Shown piece by piece: positions 1-5,774 of a stretch of 6,348 nucleotides of DNA. Each line of letters begins with the position of its first letter. Position 1 is the first letter of the stretch. A model generated the notes under the pieces. That model searched no databases. It had not been told where the DNA came from and was given only the letters and a program-made list of their open reading frames with translations. The position numbers were made by a program, and so were the translations under genes. The stretch lies in contig JABXKX010000608.1 of assembly GCA_013619035.1 (NCBI GenBank), forward strand, positions 1 to 6,348, in the 5' to 3' direction. The DNA is from Peptostreptococcaceae bacterium (GTDB lineage: Bacteria > Bacillota_A > Clostridia > Peptostreptococcales > Acidaminobacteraceae).

Positions 1-93
1 AAAGTGGCTTATTACAAGAAAATTGGTTTCCGTGAAGGATCAAGTATGATGATTAGAAATTATGACCGCCAAAGTGGTGTAATAATTTTGTAA
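1..93 (+). CDS. C-terminal end of a probable GNAT-family acetyltransferase (partial)
   Basis: The window opens inside a reading frame that runs for 30 codons to a TAA at 91-93. The visible residues begin KVAYYKKIGFREGSSMM. A 'YYKKIGF' string followed by a short strand near the C-terminus is typical of the last part of GNAT N-acetyltransferases, where the Tyr lies near the acetyl-CoA thiol and the 'GF' begins the last beta strand region. The acetyl-CoA pyrophosphate loop (Q/RxxGxG/A) would lie upstream of the window and cannot be seen, so the substrate cannot be stated. No clear terminator separates it from the promoter at 115-123, so read-through into the rsgA leader is possible. The family assignment rests on this short motif alone. 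Confidence 0.5.
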   Translation, partial: KVAYYKKIGFREGSSMMIRNYDRQSGVIIL

Positions 94-114
94 TTAGAGA
101 TATAAAATTAAATA

Positions 115-123
115 TGATATAGT
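115..123 (+). promoter_or_regulatory. Extended -10 promoter for the leader peptide-rsgA transcript
   Basis: TG at 115-116, one base, then TATAGT at 118-123 (5 of 6 to TATAAT) forms an extended -10 element. No good -35 is seen at 16-18 bases upstream, which extended -10 promoters tolerate. An overlapping alternative is TATGAT at 113-118 with TTGTAA at 88-93 (19-base spacer). Either would start transcription near 125-130, leaving about 25-30 bases before the first regulatory helix at 157. Position and composition support it; it is not proven. Confidence 0.4.
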
Positions 124-167
124 ACTTAGTGTAAAGACCGTTAAAGAATAAAAAGGAGGTATGTCTT

Positions 168-227
168 ATGAACAAATTAATGATGAGCATTGTTACAACA
201 ACATACCTGCGGACACAAGCTTTCTAA
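168..227 (+). CDS. 19-residue regulatory leader peptide
   Basis: The ORF encodes MNKLMMSIVTTTYLRTQAF and ends at TAA 225-227. The start is chosen because AAGGAGGT at 153-160 lies 8 bases before this ATG; an ATG at 161 abuts the ribosome binding site and cannot use it. The peptide is too short to be an enzyme. It ends 14 bases before an intrinsic terminator, and its codons 12-15 contain one arm of an antiterminator, so its role is most likely to position ribosomes during transcription of the rsgA leader. Notable residues are a central Ser-Ile-Val followed by three Thr codons (ACA, 195-203) and a single Arg at codon 15. There is no run of codons for one scarce amino acid like that in biosynthetic-operon leaders, which argues for arrest by drug or ribosome state rather than amino-acid sensing. 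I do not recognise the peptide. Confidence 0.72.
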   Translation: MNKLMMSIVTTTYLRTQAF

Positions 228-240
228 TATTTTATAGCTG

Positions 241-264
241 ACCGTAGGTAACTACGGTTTTTTT
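241..264 (+). terminator. Intrinsic terminator (attenuator) in the rsgA leader
   Basis: ACCGTAG (241-247) pairs with CTACGGT (252-258) as a 7-bp stem closed by a GTAA (GNRA-type) tetraloop, followed by seven T residues at 258-264. It sits between the leader peptide stop (227) and the rsgA ribosome binding site (291-298), so it would end the transcript before rsgA unless its 5' arm is held by segment 204-212. Confidence 0.85.
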
Positions 265-304
265 ATGCAAAAAAATAGGTTATAAGTATTAGAAAGGACA
301 CTAT

Positions 305-1351
305 ATGAATTTAAATAATTTAGGATTTACAACATTTTTTGAAGATCAAATAGAAGCAAATATATCAGTTGGAAGAATCATGAAGTACGCTCAAAATCAT
401 TATACGATAATGACGGAAAATGGTATTTTAGCTGCAGGCATTACAGGGAAGATGCAATATGAAAGTATATTCCCTAGAATTGGAGATTTTGTAGTTTACT
501 CAACATCAGATGATGGCAGTCTCCATTTAATCAATAGAATACTAGAAAGACAAACTTGTCTTTCTAGAAAAGTTGCAGGTACAAGAAGTGATGAACAAGT
601 CATAGCAGCCAATATGGATTATCTATTTATTGTTATGTCTTTAAACGAAGATTTTAATATCAGACGTTTGGAACGTTATATGATTGGCGCATGGGAATCA
701 GGTGCTGAACCAATAGTTGTTTTAACCAAACTGGATCTGTGTGATAATCTTGAGAGCTTATTAGAACAGGTAGATGCCGTTACATTTGGTATAAAAACTC
801 TACCCCTTAGTTCGATGACTGGTGAAGGTCTTGACCAGTTAGATCAGTTCAATCAGCCTGGTAAAACGGTCGCTTTAGTCGGATCATCTGGTGTTGGTAA
901 ATCGACACTCATTAATGCATTAGCGGGTAGTGAAGTGATGCAAACGGATGGTTTAAGAAATGATGACAAAGGTCATCATACAACAACTCATAGAGAGATG
1001 ATCTTTACCGAAGGCGCTATTTTAATTGATACACCCGGTATGAGAGAGTTTTCTAGTTTTGAAGGTCATGAAGGTCTAGAACATGAATTTCAAGATATTG
1101 TAACTTTAATGGCTTCGTGCAAGTATAGTAATTGTAGTCATAGTAAAGAAGCTGGATGTGCTGTAATGGCTGCTTTAGAAGATGGTTCTTTAGAAGCGAG
1201 TCGATATAGAAGTTATATCAATTTACTTAAAGAAGTTGCTAGACAAGATAAGAAAAGAGCACATCAACAGAAACTCTTAACACAACGTGATGCCAAACTA
1301 AAAAGAAAATCAAAACCAAGAATAAAAAAATGGAACTCTGCTAATTATTAG
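305..1351 (+). CDS. rsgA: Ribosome small-subunit-dependent GTPase A (RsgA/YjeQ family), long form
   Basis: RsgA is a cytoplasmic GTPase that binds the 30S subunit late in assembly and hydrolyses GTP on release. This 348-residue protein shows the full family layout: an OB-fold-like N-terminal region (about 18-100); a circularly permuted GTPase with G4 first (TKLD 141-144), G5 (LSS 168-170), G1/P-loop (GSSGVGKST 193-201), the G2 Thr in GHHTTT (223-228) and G3 (DTPG 242-245); and a C-terminal zinc knuckle C272-x4-C277-x-H279-x5-C285. The tail (about 311-348) is very basic, suited to RNA contact. AGAAAGGA at 291-298 lies 6 bases before the ATG. The B. subtilis housekeeping copy is nearer 300 residues; this longer form, starting MNLNNLGF and with a DFNIRRLERY segment, resembles the second RsgA paralogue found in many Bacillota. 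That is from memory of the family. An attenuator with a leader peptide precedes it, implying control by ribosome status. Confidence 0.93.
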   Translation: MNLNNLGFTTFFEDQIEANISVGRIMKYAQNHYTIMTENGILAAGITGKMQYESIFPRIGDFVVYSTSDDGSLHLINRILERQTCLSRKVAGTRSDEQVIAANMDYLFIVMSLNEDFNIRRLERYMIGAWESGAEPIVVLTKLDLCDNLESLLEQVDAVTFGIKTLPLSSMTGEGLDQLDQFNQPGKTVALVGSSGVGKSTLINALAGSEVMQTDGLRNDDKGHHTTTHREMIFTEGAILIDTPGMREFSSFEGHEGLEHEFQDIVTLMASCKYSNCSHSKEAGCAVMAALEDGSLEASRYRSYINLLKEVARQDKKRAHQQKLLTQRDAKLKRKSKPRIKKWNSANY

Positions 1352-1370
1352 CAGAGTTTTTGATTTTTTT
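1334..1370 (+). terminator. rsgA terminator overlapping its stop codon
   Basis: AACTCTGCTA (1334-1343) pairs perfectly with TAGCAGAGTT (1349-1358) around a 5-base loop; two further A-T pairs could shrink the loop. T-rich sequence follows (1357-1361, then 1364-1370). The stem encodes the last codons of rsgA, and the TAG stop at 1349-1351 is its 3' arm, so a ribosome finishing rsgA would briefly melt it. Confidence 0.88.
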
Positions 1371-1391
1371 ATATAGACATGGGTATTTTAT

Positions 1392-1405
1392 AAAGGAGGT
1401 GATCC
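1392..1405 (+). promoter_or_regulatory. Unusually complete Shine-Dalgarno sequence for the c-di-GMP gene
   Basis: AAAGGAGGTGATCC is a 14-base uninterrupted complement of the usual bacterial 16S rRNA 3' end (GGAUCACCUCCUUU). The GGAGG core (1395-1399) is 7 bases from the ATG at 1407, fixing that start. Most sites match 4-8 bases, so this is exceptional in length. Confidence 0.85.
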
Positions 1406-1406
1406 A

Positions 1407-3683
1407 ATGAAGAAAAGACATTTTAATATATATTTATCAATCGTATTGATCATTACAATTTTCATGAGTATCAGCTTAACTGCGATAAAACATGTTATAA
1501 AAACCAGTGAGGATTTAATCATTTTAGAAAATTTTACTATCAATGGTGAAATGACAGATTTTAAGGAAAAAAGATTAAAATCTGGTCAGGAAGGATTGTA
1601 TAGTTATGAAGTGGTCATAGGTAAAGAGTTAGAATCTATAATCAAGAATGATGCAATTTTAGTCATACCACGTATAAGAGGCTCTTGGCACCGTATTTTT
1701 TTTAATGAGCAATTAATTGGACTCATCGGTGCAGAAGGTAACACAAGAATCCATTTGTGGAATTCTGTGTATAAGTTTGTGATTCCCAATCATATAATAG
1801 ATGAAACAAATGTGGTTCGTTTTGAAAGTTATTCTGAGTATAAGTTGGGTTATGGCAATATGCCAATTTTTATTGGTGATTCTCTTATCGCCAGTACACT
1901 TTATGATAAGTTGGATTCCTTGTATGAGAATTTTTATTTAGTTGTTATGGGCATGTTGTTTGCTTTAGCATTAATGGAAATTTTATTATTTAGTTTGACC
2001 AAAACTTTTGAACGAAGTTATATGTTTTTTCCAATCAGTATTTTACTAATCTGTCTTTATCTCTTTGATTATACAGTAATGTCTCATGCGTGGGTTTCTG
2101 CTCTTATTTACAAAAAAATCTTGATTATGGCTTTACACTTATCTTCCATTGTGATGTCTTTTGCACTGGCTAAAATATACAAGTACGAACTACTAAGAAG
2201 AATGGCAATACTGGTTTTTATAGGCTCTGTAATTGGAATGATTATTACACCAAATATGATTTATTTTAGTTATTTTTATAATCTGTATAATATTGTTTTG
2301 GTTATCCTAATAGGGACTTGGATTTACATAGCTTTCCAATCTTATTTCATTACAAAAAAATCTCAGGATTATATGGTAGCCATTTCAGGCATGTTTTTAA
2401 TTTTACCATCCATCTATGATACCATTGCGCTTATCGTTTTTGACGGTCAGTTTTCAAGAGTTGCCATTTACGGCATAATTTTTTATAGTATTGCCATGTT
2501 ATTAATTGGTATTATCAACTATATCGAATATCAAAAAAATCTGTTTTCTGAGAGTAAGTTATTGGAGTTAGAGAGAGGTCGGTTGAAAAGAGCTTTAATC
2601 ACAGATGAATTGACAGGACTTCATAATCACAGACATTTTTATGAATTATTTAATAAGATATTGGAAGATTATCGAGAAAACATGGATCTAATCATGGTTG
2701 ATATCGATAAATTTAGACCCATTAATGAAATCAAAGGCCATACTACTGGGGACTCCATACTTAAAGAAATCTCCAATATCATTATAGAATGTGTTGGCGA
2801 AACCGGTCATGTTTTTAGATATGGTGGTGAAGAGTTTGTTATAGTTTATTATGCATCTGATTCTAAATCAATTGACATAGCAGAACAAATAAGAATAAGT
2901 GTGATAGAAAGTAAAGCCTTACATGAACTCTCAGGGTATCTTCCTTTGACTTTATCCATTGGTATCTCTTCATACCCCGAGCATGGCATTTCACCTAGAG
3001 CATTGATTATGAAAGCTGAAAAAGCCGTGACTTACGCTAAATTTAAAGGGAGAAACAAAGTAGTTTTTTACCATGAAAAGATTGTTTCAGAAATGGAAAG
3101 TAGTGATTCACTAGTCATTAAAGATAAGCTGCTTATAGATTTCATTTATACCCTTGCCAGTGTTATAGATATGAAAGATGTATATACTGGTAAACATTCA
3201 GAAGAAGTTGCAAGGTATGCTATGTTAATAGCAGAAGAACTTGAGTTGGATGATCATCAAAGATTTGCACTGAGATTAGGGGGGTTACTACATGATTTCG
3301 GGAAATTATCTATCCCTGACAAGATTATTAGTAAAACAACAGCTCTATCAGATGATGAATTTACAGAAATAAAAACACATGCTGTTAAAGGGTATGATAT
3401 TGTAAAACATATTATTGATGATCCTTTAGTACTATCTTGTGTTAAAAGCCATCATGAGAGATTTGATGGTAAAGGTTATCCAGAGGGATTAAAAGGTAGT
3501 GAAATACCGATTTTAAGTCGAATTATCTGTGTTGCTGATGCTTATCATGCAATGATTTCAACACGGTCGTATCGACAAGCGTTAGGTCATGACTATGCGG
3601 TTAGTGAATTAATGAAGTATAGTGGGAGCCAATTTGACCCCGAAATTGTAGATGCTTTTATCAAGTCAATCAAAGAAAATTAA
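1407..3683 (+). CDS. Membrane bifunctional c-di-GMP protein: ectodomain, 7TM, GGDEF, HD-GYP
   Basis: A 758-residue sensor that should make and/or break cyclic di-GMP at the inner face of the membrane. An N-terminal TM anchor (about 8-27) is followed by an extracytoplasmic region (about 30-172) whose 'SWHRIFFNEQLIG' stretch and closing strands resemble the galactose-binding/7TMR-DISM extracellular fold. Seven hydrophobic segments follow (about 176-371), then a short charged linker. The GGDEF domain (about 396-557) has D432, N440, D449 and GGEEF (473-477), so cyclase activity is plausible. The inhibitory RxxD site five residues before GGEEF is absent (GETG 464-467). The HD-GYP domain (about 575-758) has H597, HD 629-630 with GK, H658, HHERFDGKGYP (682-692) and D711, so phosphodiesterase metal ligands are present. 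D588 stands where trinuclear enzymes have Glu, and 'VADAYHAM' replaces the usual VADxxDAL. It follows the rsgA terminator by 36 bases with no clear promoter of its own. The ligand is unknown. Confidence 0.92.
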   Translation: MKKRHFNIYLSIVLIITIFMSISLTAIKHVIKTSEDLIILENFTINGEMTDFKEKRLKSGQEGLYSYEVVIGKELESIIKNDAILVIPRIRGSWHRIFFNEQLIGLIGAEGNTRIHLWNSVYKFVIPNHIIDETNVVRFESYSEYKLGYGNMPIFIGDSLIASTLYDKLDSLYENFYLVVMGMLFALALMEILLFSLTKTFERSYMFFPISILLICLYLFDYTVMSHAWVSALIYKKILIMALHLSSIVMSFALAKIYKYELLRRMAILVFIGSVIGMIITPNMIYFSYFYNLYNIVLVILIGTWIYIAFQSYFITKKSQDYMVAISGMFLILPSIYDTIALIVFDGQFSRVAIYGIIFYSIAMLLIGIINYIEYQKNLFSESKLLELERGRLKRALITDELTGLHNHRHFYELFNKILEDYRENMDLIMVDIDKFRPINEIKGHTTGDSILKEISNIIIECVGETGHVFRYGGEEFVIVYYASDSKSIDIAEQIRISVIESKALHELSGYLPLTLSIGISSYPEHGISPRALIMKAEKAVTYAKFKGRNKVVFYHEKIVSEMESSDSLVIKDKLLIDFIYTLASVIDMKDVYTGKHSEEVARYAMLIAEELELDDHQRFALRLGGLLHDFGKLSIPDKIISKTTALSDDEFTEIKTHAVKGYDIVKHIIDDPLVLSCVKSHHERFDGKGYPEGLKGSEIPILSRIICVADAYHAMISTRSYRQALGHDYAVSELMKYSGSQFDPEIVDAFIKSIKEN

Positions 3684-3718
3684 GATCTCATTACAACTAT
3701 TTATATATGAAGACTATA

Positions 3719-3727
3719 TGGTATAAT
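3719..3727 (+). promoter_or_regulatory. Extended -10 promoter for the M23 peptidase gene
   Basis: TG (3719-3720), one base, then a perfect TATAAT (3722-3727). A weak -35 candidate is TTTATA at 3700-3705 (16-base spacer). Transcription would begin near 3734, just upstream of GAGGT at 3741-3745. This means the in-frame ATGs at 3726 and 3729 lie in or right beside the -10 box and would not be in this mRNA. Confidence 0.55.
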
Positions 3728-3740
3728 GATGGCTGTAAGC

Positions 3741-3745
3741 GAGGT
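3741..3745 (+). promoter_or_regulatory. Ribosome binding site deciding the M23 start at 3750
   Basis: GAGGT matches the anti-Shine-Dalgarno sequence and ends 4 bases before ATG 3750. Upstream of the earlier in-frame ATGs (3726, 3729) there is only the AT-rich promoter region with no purine-rich site. Confidence 0.6.
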
Positions 3746-3749
3746 CAAT

Positions 3750-5342
3750 ATGAAAAAAATATTATACAGTTTAGGGATTATAATTGTCATTGCTCTAGTA
3801 GCATTGTTGTATACATATGCAACTGCTTTTCAAGTTAGAAATGTAGAATCTATGTCAATTTTGGATCAAGAGTATACCTTTGATTTAGAAGATGAAACAA
3901 CGCAATTGTTAATCAAGAAGTTACAAGTACTGAAACAATACGAGCAAGTAAAAAGTATAGATTCAATTGTATCTGAAACCCTGATTTTAGATATGAAATA
4001 TAGTCAAGAAAAGACATTTGAAATAAGTTTAAATCATGATTTTACAAGTGTTTATATAACCGATATAAAAAAAGAAATTATATACGAAATGGATGATGAC
4101 TTCGTGACATGGTTATATATGTTACCACCGTTTGAATCTATTTATACGTATAAAACACCTTTAAGACATGATTTGGTGATTGATGACAAAAAAGTATATG
4201 GTGCTTCAGTCGATTATTTCTATATGACGGCTGATAAACAGTGGCATGCTCAAAGTATTGAAGAAGATACAGAACCTTATGTAATGATTATCACAGAACC
4301 CAATGTCTTGTTTACAGTGCGCTCTGATGTTGGCATGAATGAAGTGATGTTAAAGGTAACGAAAGATGATAAAATTTTATATGAAAAACCTTTAGAAGAA
4401 GGCATTTATCAACCGGCTGATAAGGGTCAATATATATATGAAGTGACAAGCTCTTGGCAAGATACTTTATATTATGGGCATGAGTCAACGTCATTCATTG
4501 TTGAAGCACAGTATCCGCCAGTGTTCACAGTCTCTAATGATACCATTTCACAGGGTGAATTTATTATCGTAAAGGGCTCTAGAATTTTTGAACCTGAAAG
4601 TTTATATATCGATCAAAGTTATATGGAAGGTTTATCATTTGAGAAAAATGGCGATTTATATGAGTGTTTGATTCCGAGTACATACTATACAACTCCAGGT
4701 GTTTATACCTTAAATTATGGTGTTGGCCAGTATGAGTATGAACTAACTTTTGAGGTGAAAACAAGAGAGTTTAATCTTCAGTATTTAACCGTCGATGAGA
4801 AAACAACTCAAACGACACAAACAGCCGAAGCTTATGCTGAGTACAATAAATATTATAAGCCAGCTCTTTTAAAAAATGTATATCAATCTGAAGTGTCTCA
4901 TCTAACCAATCAATCTTTTATTCTACCGGTAACAGGAAGAATCACCACTGAGTTTGGTGTACAAAGATATGTGAATAACAAACCGACTTCTTATCATCAT
5001 TCTGGTTTAGATATTGCCAATGATAGAGGTACTGAAGTTATTTCAACATATGATGGTGAAGTCGTACTTTCGATGCCACTTATTGTTACGGGTAATACCG
5101 TGGTGATTAGTCATGGCAATGGTATATTCTCTTCTTATTTGCATATGGATTCTCTTAATGTAGAAGAAGGGGATGCCGTGAAGACTGGGGAAAAGATTGG
5201 TACAATAGGCAGTACAGGTTTTTCAACTGGACCGCATTTACATTTTACAATATCATATTATAAAATGAATCTGGAACCTGGCTATTTTATTTATGGTGAA
5301 CCTGTGACATATGAAAATTATAAAATTTTATTTAATAATTAA
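3750..5342 (+). CDS. Membrane-anchored or secreted M23 (LytM-type) peptidoglycan endopeptidase
   Basis: Predicted zinc metallopeptidase that cuts peptide cross-links of the cell wall outside the membrane. The 530-residue product starts MKKILYSLG, a basic end followed by a hydrophobic stretch (about 5-24). 'YATA' just after it could be a signal peptidase AxA site, otherwise it is an anchor; no lipobox Cys is seen. Residues about 30-250 are unassigned. A beta-rich region (about 253-340) resembles an Ig-like fold and leads into 'REFNLQYLTVDEKTT', a conserved linker seen before many M23 domains. The peptidase domain (about 390-520) has the zinc ligands H417 and D421 in HHSGLDIA, YLH with H465, and GPHLHF with H496/H498, so all catalytic residues are present. 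The frame is open from 3726, but the start at 3750 is preferred because the -10 box overlaps the earlier ATGs. It is 66 bases after the c-di-GMP gene, and may be partly co-transcribed since no terminator lies between. Confidence 0.9.
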   Translation: MKKILYSLGIIIVIALVALLYTYATAFQVRNVESMSILDQEYTFDLEDETTQLLIKKLQVLKQYEQVKSIDSIVSETLILDMKYSQEKTFEISLNHDFTSVYITDIKKEIIYEMDDDFVTWLYMLPPFESIYTYKTPLRHDLVIDDKKVYGASVDYFYMTADKQWHAQSIEEDTEPYVMIITEPNVLFTVRSDVGMNEVMLKVTKDDKILYEKPLEEGIYQPADKGQYIYEVTSSWQDTLYYGHESTSFIVEAQYPPVFTVSNDTISQGEFIIVKGSRIFEPESLYIDQSYMEGLSFEKNGDLYECLIPSTYYTTPGVYTLNYGVGQYEYELTFEVKTREFNLQYLTVDEKTTQTTQTAEAYAEYNKYYKPALLKNVYQSEVSHLTNQSFILPVTGRITTEFGVQRYVNNKPTSYHHSGLDIANDRGTEVISTYDGEVVLSMPLIVTGNTVVISHGNGIFSSYLHMDSLNVEEGDAVKTGEKIGTIGSTGFSTGPHLHFTISYYKMNLEPGYFIYGEPVTYENYKILFNN

Positions 5343-5366
5343 AAAATGGACACGTAAGTGTCCATT
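5341..5366 (-). terminator. Terminator for the minus-strand UPF0180 gene, possibly weakly bidirectional
   Basis: AATGGACAC (5345-5353) and GTGTCCATT (5358-5366) form a perfect 9-bp stem with a 4-base loop. Read on the minus strand, the stem is followed by six T residues (plus-strand A run 5341-5346). On the plus strand the following bases (AATCATTTAT) are a poor U tract, so its action after the M23 gene is less certain. The stem overlaps the stop codon of the minus-strand gene (5365-5367). Confidence 0.8.
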
Positions 5367-5628
5367 AATCATTTATATGATCATGTATTCTTTTTAATAT
5401 CACTTCTGTTGATGAATTGGTAGCATCGACTACGAGCATTTTCTTTTTACCATTTGCATGATATTGAGCTGGTTGTATTTCCTCATAAGCTTCATCAATA
5501 CCTGTAATAACTGTTACATCAGCGTCAAATCCAGCTGTACCATACTTGTAAACATCAAAGCCTTCCTTTTTTAAAGCTGCTTCTACTTCACTAAGCCCAC
5601 TTTGTACCGCGATTTTATAGTTTTTCAT
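5365..5628 (-). CDS. UPF0180 (YkuS-type) small protein of unknown function
   Basis: An 87-residue cytoplasmic protein beginning MKNYKIAVQSGLSEVEAALK. An 'IAVQ..LS.VE..LK..GFDV' opening, then a short variable loop, then 'ADVTVITGIDEAY', matches the pattern of the UPF0180 family (B. subtilis YkuS, about 80 residues), whose function is not established. A later 'MLVVDATNSSTEVIL' segment fits the Thr/Ser-rich strand-helix at the family C-terminus. An in-frame ATG at 5643-5641 would add five residues, but it overlaps the GGAGGTGAT ribosome binding site (5641-5633), which serves the ATG at 5628-5626 with 8-base spacing; the shorter form is therefore chosen. It is transcribed towards the M23 gene and away from the four-TM gene. 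I found no convincing promoter in its upstream region. Confidence 0.75.
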   Translation of the reverse strand: MKNYKIAVQSGLSEVEAALKKEGFDVYKYGTAGFDADVTVITGIDEAYEEIQPAQYHANGKKKMLVVDATNSSTEVILKRIHDHIND

Positions 5629-5632
5629 TACA

Positions 5633-5641
5633 ATCACCTCC
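5633..5641 (-). promoter_or_regulatory. Ribosome binding site deciding the UPF0180 start
   Basis: On the minus strand GGAGGTGAT runs from 5641 down to 5633, a nine-base match to the anti-Shine-Dalgarno sequence. The ATG at 5643-5641 shares its G with the first base of this site, so only the ATG at 5628-5626 is properly spaced. Confidence 0.8.
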
Positions 5642-5719
5642 ATTACTTAAATACCCAAATAAGAGAGTCATATGCAAAAAAAAGATATTTATTTTTATTA
5701 ATTCAAATCTTGTATCAGC

Positions 5720-5748
5720 TTTACTTTTATCATTTTAGGAGATAAAAT
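5720..5748 (+). promoter_or_regulatory. Sigma-A-type promoter for the four-TM protein gene
   Basis: TTTACT (5720-5725; 4 of 6 to TTGACA) and TAAAAT (5743-5748; 5 of 6 to TATAAT) are separated by exactly 17 bases. Transcription would start near 5755, about 20 bases before the start codon and upstream of AGGAG at 5764-5768. The 5629-5774 gap separates two divergent genes and otherwise shows only A/T-rich sequence. Confidence 0.5.
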
Positions 5749-5774
5749 ATAAAGGTAGAGCATAGGAGTAAATG

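Larger units (their letters stand above)
157..264 (+). promoter_or_regulatory. Ribosome-mediated transcription attenuator upstream of rsgA
   Basis: Three mutually exclusive helices can be read by eye. Helix 1:2 pairs AGGTATGT (157-164) with ACATACCT (201-208), a perfect 8 bp that overlaps the leader-peptide ribosome binding site. Helix 2:3 pairs TACCTGCGG (204-212) with CCGTAGGTA (242-250), 9 bp with one G-U pair. Helix 3:4 is the terminator, ACCGTAG (241-247) with CTACGGT (252-258) and a U run. Segment 2 lies in codons 12-15 of a 19-codon leader ORF. Expected behaviour, by analogy with erm, cat and hflXr-type leaders: with no stalled ribosome 1:2 forms and the terminator follows. A ribosome held on the first few codons covers segment 1, frees segment 2 for 2:3, and lets transcription reach rsgA. 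A ribosome covering segment 2 favours termination. The pairings are seen; the inducing signal is unknown. Confidence 0.8.

Noticed and set aside
161..241. Alternative leader ORF starting at ATG 161, overlapping the 19-codon ORF in another frame
   Set aside because: Its ATG directly abuts AAGGAGGT (153-160), leaving no spacing, while ATG 168 is at 8 bases. Its stop also falls inside the terminator region.
94..304. T-box or c-di-GMP riboswitch in the rsgA leader
   Set aside because: No T-box antiterminator consensus and no c-di-GMP aptamer-like junction is seen; a translated leader ORF with nested helices explains the region better.
1360..1394. Promoter for the c-di-GMP gene (TTGATT with TATTTT or TATAAA)
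   Set aside because: Any start from these -10 boxes would fall within or after the ribosome binding site at 1392-1405, so no workable mRNA leader results.
1604..1789. Minus-strand open frame within the c-di-GMP gene
   Set aside because: Antisense shadow of a strongly coding frame with recognisable domains; no ribosome binding site or family resemblance.
4312..4764. Two minus-strand open frames within the M23 gene
   Set aside because: Low-complexity His/Leu/Tyr-rich shadows opposite a conserved coding frame, with no start signals.
1407..5342. Dedicated c-di-GMP-controlled cell-wall remodelling operon
   Set aside because: The two genes are adjacent and co-oriented, but the peptidase has its own likely promoter and shows no c-di-GMP-binding motif I can identify, so a functional link is not supported.
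5345..5370. Strong plus-strand terminator for the M23 gene
   Set aside because: The hairpin is perfect, but the plus-strand bases after it are not a U tract; the six-T run exists only on the minus strand, so it is annotated there.
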